Shown here: positions 34,408-48,600 of the stretch, in pieces | Layout of the letters: each line of letters begins with the position of its first letter | Numbering within the stretch: position 1 is the first letter of the stretch | Source of the DNA: Lineus longissimus | Taxonomy: Eukaryota; Nemertea; Pilidiophora; Heteronemertea; Lineidae | Length of the DNA: 64,000 nt | Assembly: GCF_910592395.1 (NCBI RefSeq) | Contig: NC_088316.1 | Coordinates: 7,564,001-7,628,000, forward strand | Reading direction: 5' to 3' | Translations under genes and position numbers: made by a program | The notes under the pieces: generated by a model | Seen by the model: the letters and a program-made list of their open reading frames with translations, nothing else | Database searches by the model: none | Told to the model about the DNA's origin: nothing

Positions 34408-35688
34408 GTAAGGTAAAGTGGGGGAAAAGCAACTCCTGGCTATGTTTCTGATTAATATATCCATCATAATTGAAGATATCTGCCCATCAAAGCATGAGTA
34501 TGAATGCAGTAACTCCTAAGCTACTTCACATAAATTATTTGTAATTATGTAACATATTATGTAAGAGCAGTAGCCATGAGAAGTCAACAACTTTCACACA
34601 TGGCGAAAAAAAGTTGGAATAGAACTTTTTACGGTTCAGAATTTTCCACATTTATAATTCAAATCCATATGTATAACTTGATTCAAGTGAACCGGTATCT
34701 AGTCAAGAGAAGGTTACATGAGGCATTTGATGCCACTGTTGACAGAAATAAGAGATAATTTTCTGAAGAAGTTACGGTTGGGGTAAAAGCAACCCCTGGG
34801 TCGATGTAAAGGCTGTCCCCATGAATTGCTTGCTCAAACTAGTTTTAAAGTGCAGAAATGTTAGATTCTTTACCTCTTGGCATGAAATCTATTAATTTCA
34901 GATAATTGATATTAGTTTTTTTGATAGAAATACAATGTTAACCCTTTTACCACTAAGTATGAATACATTGCCCTCTACATTTTTGAAAGTACCATAAGTT
35001 TTTCAACCCACATAGAAGGTAATAGGTTTAAGTTCTGGTATGAGGTCATCTAATATTCTCCTTCATAAGCTCAAATAAGAAAATTGGCATTAAAAGCAAA
35101 TTATCATGAAAATATCACTTTCTCAAAATATCGCTTCAAAATGTCATGATAGGAATTTTTTACATTTAGCTTTTTTCTCGCAAAAACAAAATGTTATATA
35201 AATTGCTGATTAATTCTATGGGTTTTTGGCCCAAAAAAATTAAATCCATAGTTTCAGTTTGTTGAAATAAGTGATTATTAAAAATCTAAAGCTTGATATA
35301 GTTTTGTTTGATGATAGGCTTACTGCAGTTACAGACCAATTTTGTCATAAAGCTAGACAGGATAGTACGAAATAGTTTTATCACCAATTTGTACCATAAA
35401 CCTGTGGAAAAAAATGTGTTCTTATGCTTTACACAGTCAGTAAATATAAAAATTTTCAGGGGTTGCTTTTACCCCAAAGCCAAGGGGTAAAAGCAACCCC
35501 TGATCAGCGGTTTTGCATTGTCCCTCACAGGCATTGTTTCAGACGCAGTGGCTTGAAGTGCAGGTATTATCTTCAGAAGACCTGCCACTACAATATCCAG
35601 GCAAATTTTACTGCATCTGCCAAGACATCTCTCGTGTAATTGAAGATATCGTGAAAAAGGGGGTTGCTTTTCCCCCACTTTACCTTAC
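34408..35688. mobile_element. 1.28 kb TIR element
   Basis: Ends GTAAGGTAAAGTGGGGGAAA (34408) and its inverse TTTTCCCCCACTTTACCTTA (to 35688) give TIRs of about 26 bp. The related motif GGGGTAAAAGCAACCCC occurs internally at about 34780 and 35490. No protein recognised; likely non-autonomous. Confidence 0.7.
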
Positions 35689-35742
35689 AGATATCATGAA
35701 TATGCCGTGCATAGTTATCAATCTTTATTTGACAATACTTAA

Positions 35743-36340
35743 CCCTTTCCCTTCTGACCGCGCAATATTGCGCGTTTCTGGGGATTCCCCGTTTTCGTGA
35801 CGTTAGTTTCGGTTTAGTGGTGGTATTTCAGTCGCTCAACTAGTCACGAAGTTTGTACTTGTTCTCCGCTGATTTTCAGTGTTTTTTTCTCGATTTTTGG
35901 TTAAAAATGAGCAAATAAAGGGGGTTTGACCCGAGGGAAGTTGCCAGACGACAGGGACATCAGCAATAATCCCAATTTTGATTGGGAATTACGGCGATTT
36001 AGGTGATGTTTTAGAGTGTTTTTGATCGCGCATTGGATAGCACACCAGCTATAGTGTAAATGCACGTAGTTTTAGTGTTGGTGGTGACACCACAACCCCT
36101 CAGCTCAGGGGTCCAAGGCTGGGGGGGGGGGGCAGAGGGGAAATTAACGCTAATTAACAATTACTAATTAACCAATTAGTTGTAATTACTAACCAAACAT
36201 ATCATTCTGGAAACTACATGTTCTTACAGAAAATGTATACTTTTCTGTAGTTTAGCCAGCAGGAACTCATGGAAATGAAAAATATAATGTTTTTTGTAAA
36301 AAAAATGTGAAAATTGAAAAAGGTTTCAGAAGGGGAAGGG
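35743..36340. mobile_element. piggyBac-type MITE (TTAA)
   Basis: TTAA at 35739-35742 and 36341-36344 flank inverted ends CCCTTTCCCTTCTGA and TCAGAAGGGGAAGGG. No coding sequence. Confidence 0.78.
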
Positions 36341-36345
36341 TTAAG

Positions 36346-38130
36346 AACTATATCATGTTGAACTTGTAATTATAATTTACAGGGTATTTTGTATCAACTG
36401 AATCATACTGTTGGGAAATAATTGTCCATGCAACTTTTATCTTTATCTTTTGTGTAAATATCAAAATTGAGCGCTTAGGTTTCACGGAACAACAACTGGA
36501 AAAGATCTTTTGAATATTTCATTTCAACACGCCTGTAAATATGATATCTTAATTGAGTACATGTATCTACTGTATATCTGCAAAACAAGCGAACAGATAC
36601 TTTGTCCTCTCCTCCAGTGGTGTAGTAATTGGTATTTGAGTCTTGATCTCGAAGTATACATAGTTATACATTATTGTGGGATTTTAAGCAGACTGGTTTT
36701 GATAGATTTTTCAAGAGATATTGCTCAAAAAGAAATGTTCTGAGTTCACAGACATTATGAATATGCTTTTATCTTTATCTTTTGTGTAAATATCAAAATT
36801 GAGCGCTTAGGTAGCTTTCAGGAGTTAGAAGTGTGTTCATGCGCCTTGCAACCCCTAACCGTAGTTCCTAAAAAATAGTGGATTCCCTGTTGCTCACGTT
36901 ATCTATCACTGAACGAACACCTGCACGAGTTGGGACATGCCGTGAAGACTTCCTGAAACCTCTAGCACCGTTCAATAGATTGGTGTATTTCATAAATGCA
37001 TTTTCGTCATAATGGCTGCGTAGGCGTTCACTGCATTGGGAGTGCATCGGCCAGGTGATCAGCTGTTTCACAGTCAAGTTTTTGGTGCATTTTCCGTGTT
37101 TTGGACAAAAATCAAAATAGTTCGAAAGTAAGCTGACTAAACTAGATATTTTTTGCATTTTTCTCGAGCCTGAGCTATTGCCTTTTATGCGAAAAACCGG
37201 ATTTTTGGATTTACCTGTAAGAAAACGTTTAAAATTCGCACTTTTTAGTGATTTGAGGGTCTGGCTTGAGATTTTTAGTTTCGGATGGCATCAAGTAGTG
37301 GGAACAAATCCTGTGCTAATTATTGACATGTATCCCTTACATAAATGAGGTTAGTTCCTATAGAAAGAAGAGATCACGGCCTTTCCGATGGTATACAACA
37401 GCGGCTGGTCATTCTTCGAAATGTGCCTTTAAAACCCTAAATGAAAGGGGTGCCATTTGCTATTGAAAGAACATCCTGGCGTCACGCACTACCGGCATAA
37501 CTGTTGAGTCTTACCTTACGTTTCACATAACAACAGCTGGAAAAGATTTTTTGAATATTTCATTTTAACACGCCTGTAAATATGATATCTTAATTGAGTA
37601 TCTACTCAAGTTAATAAATAATGTTTACAAAACCAACCATCGCTTGATTTATTTGCATTTCTGATCTCGGGACATCAATATCAGTACAGTAATAGTCACA
37701 TATTGGAGAAACCACATAATCTGAATCTGTGGCACATTGATCTTGGAGCATACAAGATGGCACAAACTTTCCTCACTTGAGCCAACTCCTACAACTGCAT
37801 CAGAGGATATTTCTGGTGGAGCCCCTACATATGTCTTTGGTGAAAATATGCTCCAGGACAATCTTACCTGGATATATGCATATTTTCCTCTGAGGAAATA
37901 ATTTCCGAGAAGGAACTTTGGTCTTACAGACAAATTTATAGCCACATCGTCACAACCTAACTTGTGTGTGCCAGTTGGCTTACTATCGGAACCCAAGTTG
38001 GGGTATGCAACATTGGGCCATATGAATAAAGACCAGTATATGCTTTTACTTCAAACTATGTACATTTACACTATGTCTTTCTGTACAAAACTGGAGTAAA
38101 AGCATTTACTAGTCTTTATTCATATCACCC
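36346..38130. other. Spacer with short direct repeats
   Basis: ATCTTTTGTGTAAATATCAA with flanks occurs at about 36446 and 36778. ACGCCTGTAAATATGATATC with flanks occurs at about 36529 and 37570. No gene recognised. Confidence 0.5.
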
Positions 38131-38845
38131 ATTGTCTGAGACTGTCAAAAGCATGTTTTGAGAGAAAGTCTCGTCATCACTCCTATTGCATTCATACATT
38201 TGTGTTTGACCCAGGTACAATCATGTGTCTTTAGTGTCACAGAATGTTTCATGAGAGAAAGTCTTATCAATATTCCCAATGCATGCAAACAATTGTGTTG
38301 TATCCCATCTCTACCCAGCTATCTCCAGTAGAGTACATCATGCAGAAGAGACTGCCTACCTCTGGCAATAATATTTCAGAGACAGGCCTGTTGTGACTGT
38401 CTTAAAGCTCTCTCATTTATTTGACAATATGATGGAGGTCCTAGGCTAAATTCTGCTTGGTTGTGACTGTCTTTCTCTCTCCGTGGAGTTTCGGAACTAG
38501 AGTCCAATTGCCACTGTCTTATGTCTCACACCTCTCATAGCATTGGCAACATGGGGAAGCTCCCAGGCTCAATTTTGTCCGGTTGAGGATGTCATTGATT
38601 ACAAAACTCAGTGGAGCTGCCAAGCAAAAGGAGTCCTGGTCCTGTCTTATCTGTTATCGTGTTGGAGACAGTACATACACCTACAGGCTCAATTCTGTCT
38701 TATCTCTATGGTATGTATTTCATCATACTGAGCCCAATGTAGTAAGGACACTTGATAGATGCCAAACTTGTCTCACAGGAACTGATCTTAACCAAGGTTC
38801 CGACAAGGTCCTGATCGAGACACTTTGGTCATGTCAGCAGGTGTC
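38131..38845 (+). repeat. Diverged tandem repeat region
   Basis: Loosely repeated blocks (GAGAGAAAGTCT twice; CAGGCTCAATT(C/T)TGTC twice) lead into the clearer 148 bp array. The part at about 38750-38840 resembles one unit of that array. Confidence 0.5.
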
Positions 38846-38849
38846 TTAA

Positions 38850-39372
<523 letters not shown>

Positions 39373-39376
39373 TTAA

Positions 39377-39990
39377 GAGTCTTTGTGACATCATATCGAG
39401 ATGTTGTTGACACACTTGACTGTACACTGTCCCCAGGGACTGATCTTTGCTCAGGTTGTGGCATCATATCAAGCAAGGTTCCCGATTGAGACACTTTGAT
39501 CGTGACGGCAGTTGCCTACAGGGTCTTTGCGACATCCTACTGTGTGATCTGATGTTGTGGAGACACTCGATTGTGTGTCCCCAGGGACTGATTTTTGCTC
39601 AGGTTGTGACATCATATCAAGCAAGGTTCCCGATTGAGACACTTTGATCGTGACGGCAGTTGCCTACAGGGTCTTTGCGACATCCTACCGTGTGATCTGA
39701 TGTTGTTGAGACACTCGATTGTGTGTCCCCAGGGACTGATCTTTGCTCAGGTTGTGACATCATATCAAGCAAGGTTCCCGATTGAGACACTTTGATCGTG
39801 TCGGCAGTTGGCTACAGGGTCTTTGTGACATCTTATCGCGTGATCTGATGTTGTGGAGACACTCCACTTTGTGTCCTCAGGGACTGATCTTTGCTTGGGT
39901 TGTGGCATCTTATCATGCAATGTTCCCAACTGAGACACCAACAGGGTCTTGGCGACATCCTATCAAGAAATATTGATGTTGTAAAGAGAG
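39377..39990 (+). repeat. 148 bp tandem repeat array, about four units
   Basis: AGGGACTGATCTTTGCTCAG recurs (with small changes) at 39435, 39583, 39731 and 39879, a regular 148 bp step. The middle units are almost identical; the outer ones are diverged. Confidence 0.9.
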
Positions 39991-41154
39991 ACTTGATTGT
40001 ACATTGTCTGCAGGAACTGGGTCCGGTTGTTCAAAATAAGATTTGTCACCAAACCAGTTGTTATATAGTCAGAGGGCTACACTGAAGAAAGAGATAATGC
40101 CAAGTTAACGACAGCGTCAGTGATATCATTTGTTTTGAGCAACGAGGCCTTATACTCAGGTTGTGATATCGAAATCTTATGAAGCAAGTTTCATGATCAG
40201 GCTTGGTGTGCAATAAGAGAGCGCCCAGCTTGACATCAGGAGAGACGCAAGGAGCAGTCGTCATACACAGACAATTGGAAAAACAACAAACATGTAGTAA
40301 TTATTTTCTTTTTGCTCATTTATTCATAGATTTGACGAAACAGTTTGTGATATCATAAGGGATGATTTTATTCATGCTGTACTTTCGTAAGTGAAAATGT
40401 TGAAAACATATATCTTGTTATAACAATAACATAGATTTAAGCTTGTGAAGTAACGCCACCTTTGATCAAGAACTGCCGACTTTTTTTACATGATTCTCCA
40501 TACATACACAAGATGACAAGACACATTATACAGATTAATATACCAAGACAAATTAGTTATTTTTCAGCATGAATTGTCAGAGCAAAGTGGAATGATAATC
40601 AATTCAATTTACCACCACCTCCTTTACGAGGCCTTTGGTTTTAGTGCTCTTTGCTTTCAAGAGAATTAAACTCGACAAGTATAAAGATAGCCTATTCCGG
40701 ACAATTCCAGGTTATATTATAACCTCTCTGCAAAGCTGAACGTCCTAAGCACACGGTGGGCTACCTACACATACATGTAGTTACCGGTACGTAAAAGACA
40801 GCATCACCTTTAATATAAATTAGGGTCCGCATGATAAAGGTAGGGAAAACCAGTTCATAGAAATAAACGACCCTTACTATTGGCAATCACTATTGGCCAC
40901 CACATGATTGTAACAAAGACTATTATTATTGATAATTAATTCTCCCTATTTTCTTTCCACATTTCAAAATAGGCACTACTGATGATGTACTAAAACATAA
41001 CAGTAAGCCTGCCTTATACAATTTCACGAAATATGATCCACATTCAGTAAATACCCTACCACTAGTATCCAACCGCGTTTGCTGGCAAACACGAGTATCC
41101 GCTTTGGTGAAATCTGGACGCAAGGGCCCAACGCGCCGCGTAGCGGCAAAAAAT
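39991..41154. other. Unassigned spacer
   Basis: No gene, RNA or clear repeat recognised. Confidence 0.35.
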
Positions 41155-41665
41155 CGAAGCTGGCGAAACATTTATAACGGGTCACCGTCACTTATTATTG
41201 GACTTATAGCGCATTTACGGGGTTGCAACTATTTTGCTTTATAGTGTCACCAGGAAAGAAAAGCATGCGACCTAACGCCGATCTATTTGTATAAAGTGAT
41301 AATTGGAAGGTATATAGTAGGAAATATCAATAAAATAATCATTCCATGTTGTCTTTTGAGGGCATTTTTTATTGTAAAAAATATATGTGTACGTCACCGT
41401 AGTCTCTGCAATGATAATTTTATCAGAGCAGTCTCGCGCAAGTAGAAGTTCTTTACCTATTAGTTCTTCACTTATTAGTCTCAACGTCTGGCGCAAAGCC
41501 AGACGTTTTCCATTACGATTTCACTACGATGTTTGACAAGAAGGAGCAGTGCGCGAGATATGCTAATGAGCAGACTTCCCTCGCTTGAGTTTCTGAAGAA
41601 TGTTCCATATCGCGCTAAGCTCATCGCTACTGATTATGACAGGCGTGCAACGGTAGGTATCTGCT
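41155..41665 (-). repeat. Dispersed repeat A, partial inverted copy 1
   Basis: Reverse complement of about 9300-9772, from AAGCTGGCGAAACATTTATA inwards. The block around 41525-41640 is also repeated in the same orientation at 43120-43246. Confidence 0.8.
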
Positions 41666-43090
41666 CCCCAACTTCCACCCTAATACGGTACAATAAGTTA
41701 CCATTTGATGGGAATGGGACAATGCCCTCACTGTGTATGGAGTCATAGGGATAAGAAGACATTATTCATTAGTGTTGGTACAAGTGATTTTGCCCAAAAA
41801 GCATGCGCATTCAAAAAACAAAATATGCAAGGTATCACGTACATGACCATGACGACGTGCAGAAAGTGCACTGGCCAGTGCATACCCTATGGCTATGTAC
41901 TAGTAAACATGGTAAACATAAACAACATCATTATTCATCGGCAGTTCATTTTACTCCGAGCTTTTCCTGAAACATATAGCCATGATGATTAGGCCTACCA
42001 TGTACCATGTCATGACCAATAACAGCACTAGATCATGTGGATGTCAACAAGTTCACATGAACCGTATAATCCCGCATGGCGCATGTGGGGCATGCGTCTA
42101 AACCAAAGCCCCAAAATCACTTGTTTTGGTCTATTTCAGTTTCACTTGTGTTTCCCCCGTCTCCCAGTCCATAATACATTTACAGTTTACAATGGCCCAA
42201 CAAAAGGTCATCGGTTGACTAAAGGAACACAACTGTTCAATGGATTTATAGTTGAATGCGATCAAACTACGTCTTTTCAATCGTGGATTGTAAATTTAAC
42301 CCCATGGGCCTAGGGAAGGCCCTATAACAATACTTTCGACACAGTTATTATCTCCGCTGCCTCCACCATGTTACACACAGTGCTCACTGCTGATTCTAAA
42401 ATGCGCCACCTAGTCAAAACAGGACATATGTTCTTCTAGGAATAGATCTCTTTCCAATATTTAATAATTGCACTATCGTCATCACCTCATCATACTTCAT
42501 TGACATTACAGGCACACATTGACATTGACCACTGTTGCAGTCAACGACACAGTCGCTATCCAAGTAGCATTATAGAGGTAATTATCATTATCATACCTCA
42601 TTAGCATGTGAACCAATCACGTCGCGTCCTTTGCGATCACGGCAAAGCCTCATGGAATAATGTCTTTCACCGTTGAATAATTTTTCATATTCCATGCCTA
42701 CAAGTACAACTTCAATTTCTTCATATTCCATGGCTAGATGTTCAATACTAATATAATATCCAAGATAAAGTTACAAGAAGTAGTCAATAGGGGTCTCTCA
42801 CCTCTCACTGTATGTCCACACTATTCACGCTTGTACGAGGAATACATTCAATGCTGAATCTAACAACACCCAGTGCCCTTACTCTGTATATTAGTCACTG
42901 GAAGATGGCCCATTTCACTCCTTGCTTCTACTTCACCTATAGTCTCATTGCAAACGCCTCAGTTCTATGATATCACATTCTCTTTCAGCTGTCATGCAAC
43001 GCAACAACTGTGCTATCTGCCATCGCACATCAACGAAGAAGTGCAGCCGCCCACATTCCACCTCACGTCTGTCCGACCAGCTGCAATCCT
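41666..43090. other. Sequence between the two partial A copies
   Basis: No gene recognised. AGATAAAGTTACAAGAAGTA at about 42773 resembles blocks near 43495 (inverted) and 44815, part of a further dispersed repeat. Confidence 0.4.
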
Positions 43091-43890
43091 CGAGGACGCC
43101 CCACTGTACCACGATTTCACTACGATGTTTGACAAGAAGGAGCAGTGCGCGAGATAGGCTAATGAGCAGACTTCCCTCGCTTGAGTTTCGGAAGAATGTT
43201 CCATATCGCGCTAAGCTGACCACTGCTGACCATGACAGGCGTGCATTGGACTGGTACAGGTTGGAACTAAACATTGAATATGCTGGTGGTGACGCTTTCT
43301 GATGAGAAGTTGGTCGTGACTGATGCAGTATCCTTGGACTTGTCCACAGCATCGTTCAATCATTGCTCTCTGAGCTGCCTTGATTCTGTACTTACCCAAA
43401 TACTAAGACCAAATGCCTGTTGACTGTGCTTTAAGAGAGACTGGCGCCATGCCTAGAGATATGACTGACCCCTATTGGCAAATTTGTCTGACTTTATCTT
43501 GCCTACCTAGCTGCTGCCTATAGTCTCCCTTTAACTGCGGAACACTTCAAAGTCGATAAAATGCCATGTTCCACCTTTTAATGTGTTCAGACCGCCATTT
43601 TCAAAATAATCAAGTCAGGACACTGCCTTCTAGTCTCATAATAAATTTTGCTTTCCTCAATAATAACATTTCTTCTTCTTCAATGCTTTCATCATTCCAA
43701 ACTTCTCCTCCTCTGACTTTTACAGGGGTACAGTCATGGCAATCAAAACCCAAATACTGAGACCAAATGCCTGTTGACTGTGCTTTAAGAGAGACTGGCG
43801 CCATGCCTAGTCTCTCTTAAAGCACAGTCAACAGACACCAACCCCCTCAGACTCGGAAACCACAAACGCCCAACCCTTCCTGCTACCTTA
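43091..43890 (-). repeat. Dispersed repeat A, partial inverted copy 2
   Basis: Reverse complement of about 8970-9430, including the perfect 24 bp stem hairpin at 43773-43832. The block CTGTTGACTGTGCTTTAAGA is present twice (43419 and 43771), separated by a 350 bp insertion. That insertion carries an inverted match to 44790-44850. Confidence 0.78.
43773..43832. repeat. 60 bp perfect hairpin
   Basis: The 24 bp arm starting GTTGACTGTGCTTTAAGAGA pairs exactly with the arm ending CTTAAAGCACAGTCAAC. The 12-base loop contains GGCGCC. Confidence 0.9.
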
Positions 43891-44123
43891 ATACTTCTGG
43901 TTGATGGAAGTGTTACGGAATGCCACCATTTGCCCATCCTGAATGCGACAACTTGGCCTTAAACGTCACCCCATACACACCGTGTAGAACAATATGCTGC
44001 AACCTCAAAGAGTAATGGCCAACAACTTCTCCGCAGAGGCAGCTCTGCATTTTTGACAAGTTTAGCCATACTTTAATAGCAAAAGTTCACAAACAGACAG
44101 TTTAGTCAAAGGGAAAACCCTTG

Positions 44124-44622
44124 GAACACCCCCGAGAATCGAAATCCTGAACTCCGGGGCAATTTGTGCCAAGTCCAGACTCCGAGTCATTTCGTAATCC
44201 TGAGTTCCGAGTCACTCGACATGGCCTTGCAAAAATGGCTCTCACCGAAGTAACAGTATTTAACCGAGGCGTACATTCGGATCTAGAGATCCTTGGCCTG
44301 CTATGGACTGATTTTAAATACATTAGCTCTGCTACGACGGCGTGACGAAGCAAACGATTATTAAACAAGCAAGAAAAACAAAAGCGTTTTCCCTATTGTA
44401 GCCTATCAGATGCAATCTTTATTATGAAACTTCAACTATCGTGTTCCCCAAGATCCAAATGCAAAAGTTGAATTGGAACTTTATCTTATGTTTGAGGGAA
44501 GGAGCGCTGTTTTCCCAGAAGACCTGTCATGGGGCTCGGAACTCAGGAATACTAAATGACTCAGAGTCTGGACTTGGCACCAATTGCCCGGAGTTCAGGA
44601 TTTTGATTCTCCGGGGTGTTTG
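44124..44622. mobile_element. 0.5 kb element with about 100 bp TIRs
   Basis: The left arm contains AATCCTGAACTCCGGGGCAA and GTGCCAAGTCCAGACTC. The same blocks return inverted at 44533-44622. The region between is non-coding. A MITE or foldback element is likely. Confidence 0.75.
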
Positions 44623-44845
44623 GACGTAAAAATGATGATGATGATGATGAAAGATGAAATTTTTCAGTGAAGGCTTCCTGGATATAGAGAGGCTGAGAAA
44701 ACTATTTGGAGCATCTAGTTTAGAAAACATTACCTCTCTGAGAAGCCAGCTAAAAACCTTATGCCGCGGTCACACTGGGGTTTAAAGGGACAATACAGGC
44801 AGCAGCTAGGCAGACAAGATAAAGTTACACAAAGTCACCAATAGG

Positions 44846-45022
44846 GGTCGACACAAGATGACTTTAATGTTGGCTGCCATTTTGGACTGCAGATCCTAAG
44901 TTCATAGTTTCATAGTCATCCTGGCTAATCAGTACACGGTGAGCCACTAATTAATGAGGCGTCCCATGTCTCGATGGACCAGTCCACGAGACACGAAACA
45001 TTAAAGTCATCTTGTGTCGACC
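44846..45022. mobile_element. 177 bp MITE with perfect 25 bp TIRs
   Basis: GGTCGACACAAGATGACTTT (plus AATGT) at 44846 is exactly inverted at 44998-45022. The adjacent block AATAGGGG also occurs near other repeat copies, so it may sit in an older repeat. Confidence 0.8.
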
Positions 45023-45162
45023 AAGTCAAGTCATGGCTGACACAGCCACACACTCAATGACACTGCACTTCAGCAAAGTGAAAAATATGCCACACACGAA
45101 ACAAAGAATAGTCATTGGCTGGTGGACACAAACACTTACTTACTCTAACGTTTTTGAATGTA

Positions 45163-45539
45163 CACTGATGGTCAAAAGTTTCGAAAAAGGGGGGCCGGGC
45201 CTGGCCAATTCATTGTCAATCATCCAAAAGTTGCTCTAACCTGCTCCATTTCATGGTCAAATGGGGGGGGGCAGGCCAGGTCGCCCCCCCCCCCCCTAAA
45301 TCCGCCCATGTGTATGATGCCAGATTACTTCGATTTTGAAAATGAAAAAAAAATGAAAAAAAGATGGCTATCAAAATTATTTAATAACTTTGTTATGCAA
45401 TTGGTCATAATATCAACTATGATATGATTCGATAGCGAAGAAGTTTCTCCACCAGTGGTGAAAATTTGGGTTCAAGAGGATAAGTCGTTTTTGAGAAAAT
45501 GTGCAATAACTGGTGTCCATAAACTAATGACCATGAGTG
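45163..45539. mobile_element. Tc1/mariner-type MITE
   Basis: TA at 45161-45162 and 45540-45541 flank inverted ends CACTGATGGTCAAAAGTTT and AAACTAATGACCATGAGTG. Ends starting CACTG/CAGTG with GGTCAAAAGT-like sequence and TA targets are typical of Tc1-like elements. It contains long G and C homopolymers near 45267-45296. Confidence 0.7.
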
Positions 45540-45611
45540 TACATGGTGTGACGTCACCATCCTGTATATTCAAAAAGTTCGCATGTACATTTTAAAGTTT
45601 GAAGACAAAGA

Positions 45612-48600
45612 TCAGATGACTAAACCATGTTCGCCCATAAAATTTAGAACACTCAGATATATATCAATACCAAAAGTATCAATCGAGTTCTGTAAAGGCG
45701 AAATAGTTTGTTGTAGTAGAATAAAATCTTCTCGGGAAAAAGGAGTCTCGCTTTCAACCACAGTGACTGTCTGGGTCGCATTACCACCCACGTCATCGTC
45801 ATCATCATCAGGACGAGGTCCATCCCAGTCGATACCATATGATTCCACATCTTCCTGAGAAATTTCCACATCAGTACCAGGATCACAAAACAGTTCATTC
45901 ACATGAGGATAGCTGCCCTGCATTCGAAGAATGCCTTCAATGTACAACTGACGTGGTGTACTACCATGAACAGAAGACAAGCGATGATTGTTCCAGCAGT
46001 CATTCTGATATGTGGCTAATGCACGTGCCAAACGTGGGAGGTATACATACTGTAAAGCCCACACATGGTTAACGTTATTTAGGTCAAGGATCCGTCTGTC
46101 CTCCAAAAAATAGAAAAGATCATAAAAAGTATTTGTACATCCTGAAAACAGGTCCCTCCAAAATCGTTCAATCCGTTGGTTATGAACCGAGCGTCCCCTG
46201 ATCATGCTTCCCCGATTGTTGCCTCTAAAAGTGTTCATGAATTCCTCTACAAGATTGTTCTCACCACCACGATCCGCTCTAACCCGAGATGGTACTCCAT
46301 AAGTATCAGCTGCCGTTACAAACGAACTCAAAACCGTAGAAGCCCTGTTATTGTACGCGACACTCAAGAACACCATAAGTCTACTGAAACCATCTATGCC
46401 ACCATGTATGACAAAACCCCACCTGAAATGGAAGAAAGAATCTGTTAAAGCCAGGACCACGAACATTATGTAAGTCACAATTTACATGTAGGTATTGATC
46501 TTCAGTATCTGCACTTGAATGGGCTTCATCAGCCACAGAAGGGACATAGGATCCATCCTAATTTACAATACATTGTACTGTTCCCTTGCATGCCTTGGAC
46601 ATTTTGATTGGGTCTTTAGCAGGCACTGGCACTTGCACTAAGAACCAATGAATTGAATGAGGGACCGGCACGAATTACCCGCCACGTGGCGCTGCAATCG
46701 ATCATACCAAAACTTTCCATTTCCAATGCATTATCATGTTATTTCCGAGCCCGACAACAATCGCTTATTTTCGACCGATTTCGGCGACATTCGCATGTTC
46801 CTGCTTTAATTCAATTGAGCTATCAGTTTAAGCTAATAAAAATATGTGCGATGCCAGTTTTTGGGCACGTTTTCTGATGTTGAAATCCTGTGCAAAAATG
46901 TACGCAGTGGTTTCCCGCAAACCAACAGACCAGAAAATGACGTCATGACGTCAGAAGGTACTGATCGATTGTGGCCAGGCGCCGCCACTGGCATTTATCT
47001 TATCGCCGGTTCCACATTCAATGCAACAATGACCAAAGTCTTTTAAAATCAATAGCGGTATCGCAATTTCTTTAGAAAATTCAATGAAGCAGCAAGCCCC
47101 ATGGTTGGTGAGTCAAAGTCAAAGCATCATCAATTTAGCATTGTTATCTATACCATTGTATGTTACCATTAGTTCATCGTTAATGGCTTGAATTACCTGG
47201 CTCTGGGTAAATTCTGGACCTTGTTTTGCCTGGCACTGGGTTAATTCTGGACCTTCAATACTCTCACCCCACTCCCCTGGTATTGGCCTGAGCTAAATCT
47301 TGTTCACCACACACTCCCCAGGATGCCAGGGGACGCACCATTCTGTCAAGTTGTTCATGAATGAAAGTAAAGAAAGCCCATGTGTGATCTAGAATAAGAA
47401 TAGACAACATTACGTAACCATTACCTGATCAATTTGTGATTTCCATCGATATGCCACAGAGAATTTGGCCCGGAGACATGGTACGATCTTCTCCTAATCG
47501 TCTGGCACCAACACAAGGCAACAGACACTGGGTCAACCCGAAGCATGCTCTGACGGACTCGTTCCCTGGTCACACGTATTTCAGCACTATCTAAGCGGGC
47601 CTGTACTAGTCTATAGCCGATTCGACGATTGCCAGCACAAATCGTTCTTACATTATCGTCAAGGTCCTCATCGGATATAGTGGACTGGCGCTGTCGATAT
47701 GACAGGCGATATGATCTGAAAATAACAAAAAAATGGGACTCTAGAGCAATGTAATGTCTAAGACATGACCTTCGCAAATATACCTGCTTAATGTAAAATA
47801 CAGTCAGGCTTCAGTTTTCATCCCGTAGTCAGGTAGTGGCCATTTAATGGCTTTTAAGGGCTTAATGCCTATACATGTACAGCATGTATCAAAATAAACC
47901 AAAACCCTCTCTAAAATGGCTATTAGTATTATTCTGAAAATATTAAAGCGATCACTATGCCAATCATTTTTATCACAAAGTACGAAGTTTAAGCTGTACT
48001 GCCAGTTCAGACTGTTTATCTCATTCATTCAATTCAAGCTGAGTTGTTAGTTTCTCTCATGAAGGCAAAATGTTTATTTCATAACTCCTAGAGGCATTGT
48101 TAGTCCAACGAAACCAGCGTCTCTAGTGGCGAGATTAGTGGTTTTGGGGTAAATATGATACCAATAAATAACATTGGTAACAACGGAGGTCTACATACCT
48201 TAATCTACGACGGATCGTAGCCACTGAAACTTGCATTATGGATGCAATTCTTGGTGCAGGGAAATTTGCATGAAACAGGTACTCCAGCTGAGTCCTTGGA
48301 ATATGGTAAGATGATGACCCAACAGATCCATCACTCACCCGAGGAGCATGGAAACCAGTTCTGCGGGAACTCCTGAAAAGAGATTAAATTATAAGTTATT
48401 CATTTGGGTCAGTCAGCAAATGGTTTACCACCAGTTTCACGATTGTTTTTGATTACCCAATATTACATGTTTAAAATGTCCGATGTGACCTTTGAAAAGA
48501 AGGTCAAATGTAATGTCCAGGGGCCATGCGCTCAACTGTCCTCGTGAAATTGCAATATCAAAGTATTCATTTTTCATTTTTCAATCAGCAACTTGACGCG

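Noticed and set aside
39447-39976. Several 60-codon frames in the 148 bp array
   Set aside because: They recur with the repeat unit and show no protein similarity.
42945-43352. 135-codon minus-strand reading frame in repeat A
   Set aside because: Shared with 9161-9373 only through near-identical DNA; no protein family is recognised and other frames are equally open.
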